Assembly (NCBI RefSeq): GCF_000686025.1
Contig: NZ_JMLQ01000007.1
Span: forward strand, 186,001 to 250,000
Source of the DNA: Rhodococcus sp. UNC23MFCrub1.1
GTDB lineage: Bacteria; Actinomycetota; Actinomycetes; Mycobacteriales; Mycobacteriaceae
DNA: 64,000 nucleotides
Direction: 5' to 3'
Below, in pieces: positions 61,974 through 64,000 of the stretch (positions within the stretch are counted from its first letter, which is position 1; each line of letters begins with the position of its first letter). The notes beneath the pieces were generated by a model. That model was not told where the DNA came from, made no database searches, and was given only the letters and a program-made list of their open reading frames with translations. A program made the translations under genes and the position numbers.

Positions 61974-63149
61974 ATGATCAAGTCGTGGTTCGTCATGTTG
62001 TGTGCCACCACGGCCCTCGTGCAGGCCGTCTACGCGGCGGTACGGGTGATGATCACCTACAAGGCGCTCGAACTCGGTGGCGACGCGACCACAGTGGGTG
62101 TCCTGACCGCCCTGTACTCCCTGATTCCACTCGTGGCGGCCATGCGTATCGGCCGAGCGGTGGACGGCCGACGAGCCGCGACGGTCCTTCGGATCGGTAC
62201 CGCCGTCTCTCTCATCGCCGTCACGGTCGTCCTCGTCAGCTCGGGCATCGTCGTCCTCGCCATCGGGTGCATACTTCTCGGCTTCAGCCACATCCTGACG
62301 ATGGTCGCCAGCCAGGGATACATCCCCGTGCGATCGGCACCGGAAGACTACGACCGGCGCTTCGGCGGACTCACCGTGTGGATCTCGGTGGGCCAGTCGA
62401 TCGGCATCCCCATCGTGGGGTTCATCGCTTCCCGCAGTGAGGTCGGCCATGTCGACACCAGTGGCGCTCTAATCGCGATGCTAGGTGTCGCGGTCGTTGC
62501 ATCGGCGTTGACCCTCGCGCCGTCGCTCAGCATCAGCGGCGCCTCCGTGCGCGCCCGCACCGTCCACGAGAAGCAGTCCACACGAACGATGTTGACCACC
62601 AAGGGGATGCGTCCCGCGGTCTTCTCCAGCCTCATTATTTTGACCTCGATGGACCTCATGACGGCCTACCTCCCGGTCTTCGGAGAACGACACGGATACA
62701 GCGTGGTGGTCGTCACCGTGATCCTCACCGCTCGGTCGGTCGCCGCCATCCTCTCTCGCACACTGCTCACCAGGCTGCTCCTCATCGCGCCGCGACACTG
62801 GTTACTGGTCTCCGGAAGCCTGTGCTCCGCCCTACCGATGATTCTCGTTCCGCTGCTACCGAATCCGTGGGTGGTGGGCGTCCTCATCTCCGTCGCCGGG
62901 TTCTTCTGGGGCCTGGCTCAACCGCTGACCATGACCTGGGTCGCCGGTCTGGTCAATCCCTCCAACCGTGCGTCCGCCCTGTCCTTGCGCCTGACCGGAA
63001 ATCGTCTCGGTCAGGTGGTCATCCCGCTCGCAGCCGGAACCATCGCCGGAACTGCCGGAGCCGGAGCCGTCTTCGTGCTGACCGGTGGACTGCTCGCCGC
63101 TGCCGCAATCTCCACATGGAACACGCTCTTCCGCGCTCCCCCGACCTGA
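61974..63149 (+). CDS. MFS transporter
   Basis: A 391-aa membrane protein with about twelve hydrophobic segments. A loop MRIGRAVDGRRAATVLRIGT near residue 60 corresponds to motif A, and a basic central loop (GASVRARTVHEKQSTRTML) joins the two halves. It starts 48 bp after the GntR stop and ends 37 bp before the thiolase, so it belongs to the GntR operon. It could export an intermediate or serve as a second uptake system beside the ABC importer. Confidence 0.85.
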   Translation: MIKSWFVMLCATTALVQAVYAAVRVMITYKALELGGDATTVGVLTALYSLIPLVAAMRIGRAVDGRRAATVLRIGTAVSLIAVTVVLVSSGIVVLAIGCILLGFSHILTMVASQGYIPVRSAPEDYDRRFGGLTVWISVGQSIGIPIVGFIASRSEVGHVDTSGALIAMLGVAVVASALTLAPSLSISGASVRARTVHEKQSTRTMLTTKGMRPAVFSSLIILTSMDLMTAYLPVFGERHGYSVVVVTVILTARSVAAILSRTLLTRLLLIAPRHWLLVSGSLCSALPMILVPLLPNPWVVGVLISVAGFFWGLAQPLTMTWVAGLVNPSNRASALSLRLTGNRLGQVVIPLAAGTIAGTAGAGAVFVLTGGLLAAAAISTWNTLFRAPPT

Positions 63150-63186
63150 CCCACCCCCACGCATTCCACGACACGAAGGAAGTGCC

Positions 63187-64000
63187 ATGCCCCACGCCGT
63201 CATCTGCGAACCACTCCGAACCCCCGTCGGACGATTCGGCGGGACACTCCGCGACGTCGCCCCCGAGGACCTCGCCGCCACCGTCATCCGCGAGATCCTC
63301 TCTCGCACTGGTGTCCCCACCGACAGAGTCGATGACGTCATCCTCGGTCAAGCATCGCCGAACGGTGAAGCACCCGCGATCGGACGAATCGCCGCGCTGC
63401 AGGCCGGCCTCGGAATCGACGTCCCCGGGCAGCAGATCGACCGACGGTGCGGCTCCGGCCTACAAGCGATCATCAACGCCTGCATGCAGGTCGAGTCCGG
63501 CGCCAGCGATCTAATCCTGGCGGGCGGAGCGGAATCGATGAGCAACGCCGAGTTCTACGCCACCGGCATGCGCTGGGGCGTACGCGGCGAGAGCGTGGCG
63601 CTCTCCGACCGACTCGCCCGCGCCCGCGTCACCGCAGGCGGAGCCCACTTCCCGGTGCCGGGCGGCATGATCGAGACGGCAGAGAACCTGCGTGCGGAAT
63701 TCGCCATCTCACGAGCCGACCAGGATGCACTCGCGGCCGATTCGCACCGCAAAGCAACCGCGGCGCAGAAGGACGGCGTCTTCGCCGAAGAGATCGTGCC
63801 CGTGTCAGTCACGGGCAAGCGGGGCGCGGTCACGGTCGTCGATACTGACGAGCACCCCCGCGCTGACACGACGGTCGATTCCTTGGCCACGCTGCGTCCC
63901 ATCCGTCAGCGCGTCGATCCCGACTCGACGGTCACGGCCGGTAACGCCAGTGGACAGAACGACGGTGCGGCACTGTGCATCGTGACGACGGAAAAGGTCG
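63187..64000 (+). CDS. Acetyl-CoA acyltransferase (thiolase), 3' end outside the window
   Basis: The first 271 codons of a thiolase; the frame is open at the window edge. VICEPLRTPVGRFGGTLRDV is the N-terminal signature, QIDRRCGSGLQAI carries the nucleophilic Cys (about residue 90), AGGAESMSNAEFYA follows, and TAGNASGQNDGAA (about 258-270) precedes the missing His and second Cys motifs. It would cleave 3-oxoacyl-CoA with CoA, the last step after the acyl-CoA dehydrogenase and FadB/J-type enzymes. AAGGAAG precedes the ATG. Confidence 0.93.
   Translation, partial: MPHAVICEPLRTPVGRFGGTLRDVAPEDLAATVIREILSRTGVPTDRVDDVILGQASPNGEAPAIGRIAALQAGLGIDVPGQQIDRRCGSGLQAIINACMQVESGASDLILAGGAESMSNAEFYATGMRWGVRGESVALSDRLARARVTAGGAHFPVPGGMIETAENLRAEFAISRADQDALAADSHRKATAAQKDGVFAEEIVPVSVTGKRGAVTVVDTDEHPRADTTVDSLATLRPIRQRVDPDSTVTAGNASGQNDGAALCIVTTEKV

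Overview
The window is a high-GC, gene-dense actinobacterial chromosome segment. GTG starts, ATGA/GTGA overlaps between consecutive genes, two lipid-anchored TAP-type peptidases, an ANTAR regulator, a DUF3159 protein and many fatty-acid/CoA enzymes together suggest a mycolic-acid-containing genus such as Rhodococcus or a close relative. That assignment is an inference from gene content. No rRNA, complete tRNA, CRISPR array, transposase or replication origin is visible.

Layout. 0-9.4 kb: an XRE-cupin regulator divergent from an agmatinase-family enzyme, then DedA, a GAF-ANTAR protein, a hydroxybutyrate-dehydrogenase-like SDR, an SRPBCC/DUF2231/small-ORF run, a polysaccharide deacetylase, and a LysR regulator with a TDT transporter. 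9.4-10.2 kb: two tandem copies of a small secreted protein, each with its own duplicated promoter. 10.2-16.3 kb: an SDR / saccharopine-dehydrogenase-like / acyl-CoA synthetase operon divergent from a TetR gene, with a perfect nested palindrome between them; then an MFS-GNAT pair. 16.3-17 kb: a mosaic GC-rich repeat on both sides of an ASCH gene. 17-24.5 kb: HMG-CoA-lyase-like gene divergent from a GntR-CaiB-HyuA-HyuB-isochorismatase operon. 24.5-44.1 kb: mixed genes in small operons (AGE epimerase, secreted proteins, winged-helix, IclR and MarR regulators, an ECF sigma factor, peptidases, a TetR regulator, an MFS gene with an in-frame TAG, and a hydrolase/VOC pair).

44.1-46.96 kb has visibly lower GC and looks like an acquired patch. 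It starts just past a strong terminator and a tRNA-3'-end-like sequence, contains an AAA ATPase with a TOPRIM/DUF4435-like C-terminus broken by a -1 frameshift, and ends with an unidentified coding fragment.

46.96-64 kb is a large catabolic locus for an unidentified organic acid or acyl compound: TesB-like thioesterase, NDP-forming acyl-CoA synthetase, SDR, carboxymuconolactone-decarboxylase-like protein, FadB/J-type fusion, acyl-CoA dehydrogenase, an ABC importer (binding protein, fused permease, ATPase), an MmgE/PrpD protein, a GntR regulator, an MFS transporter and a thiolase cut by the window edge. A decayed amidohydrolase lies inside the locus. A 26-bp element centred on TCTATAGA occurs upstream of the thioesterase and upstream of the GntR gene (22 of 26 positions identical), and the 8-bp core recurs upstream of the acyl-CoA dehydrogenase. 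This suggests one GntR regulon spanning the locus.
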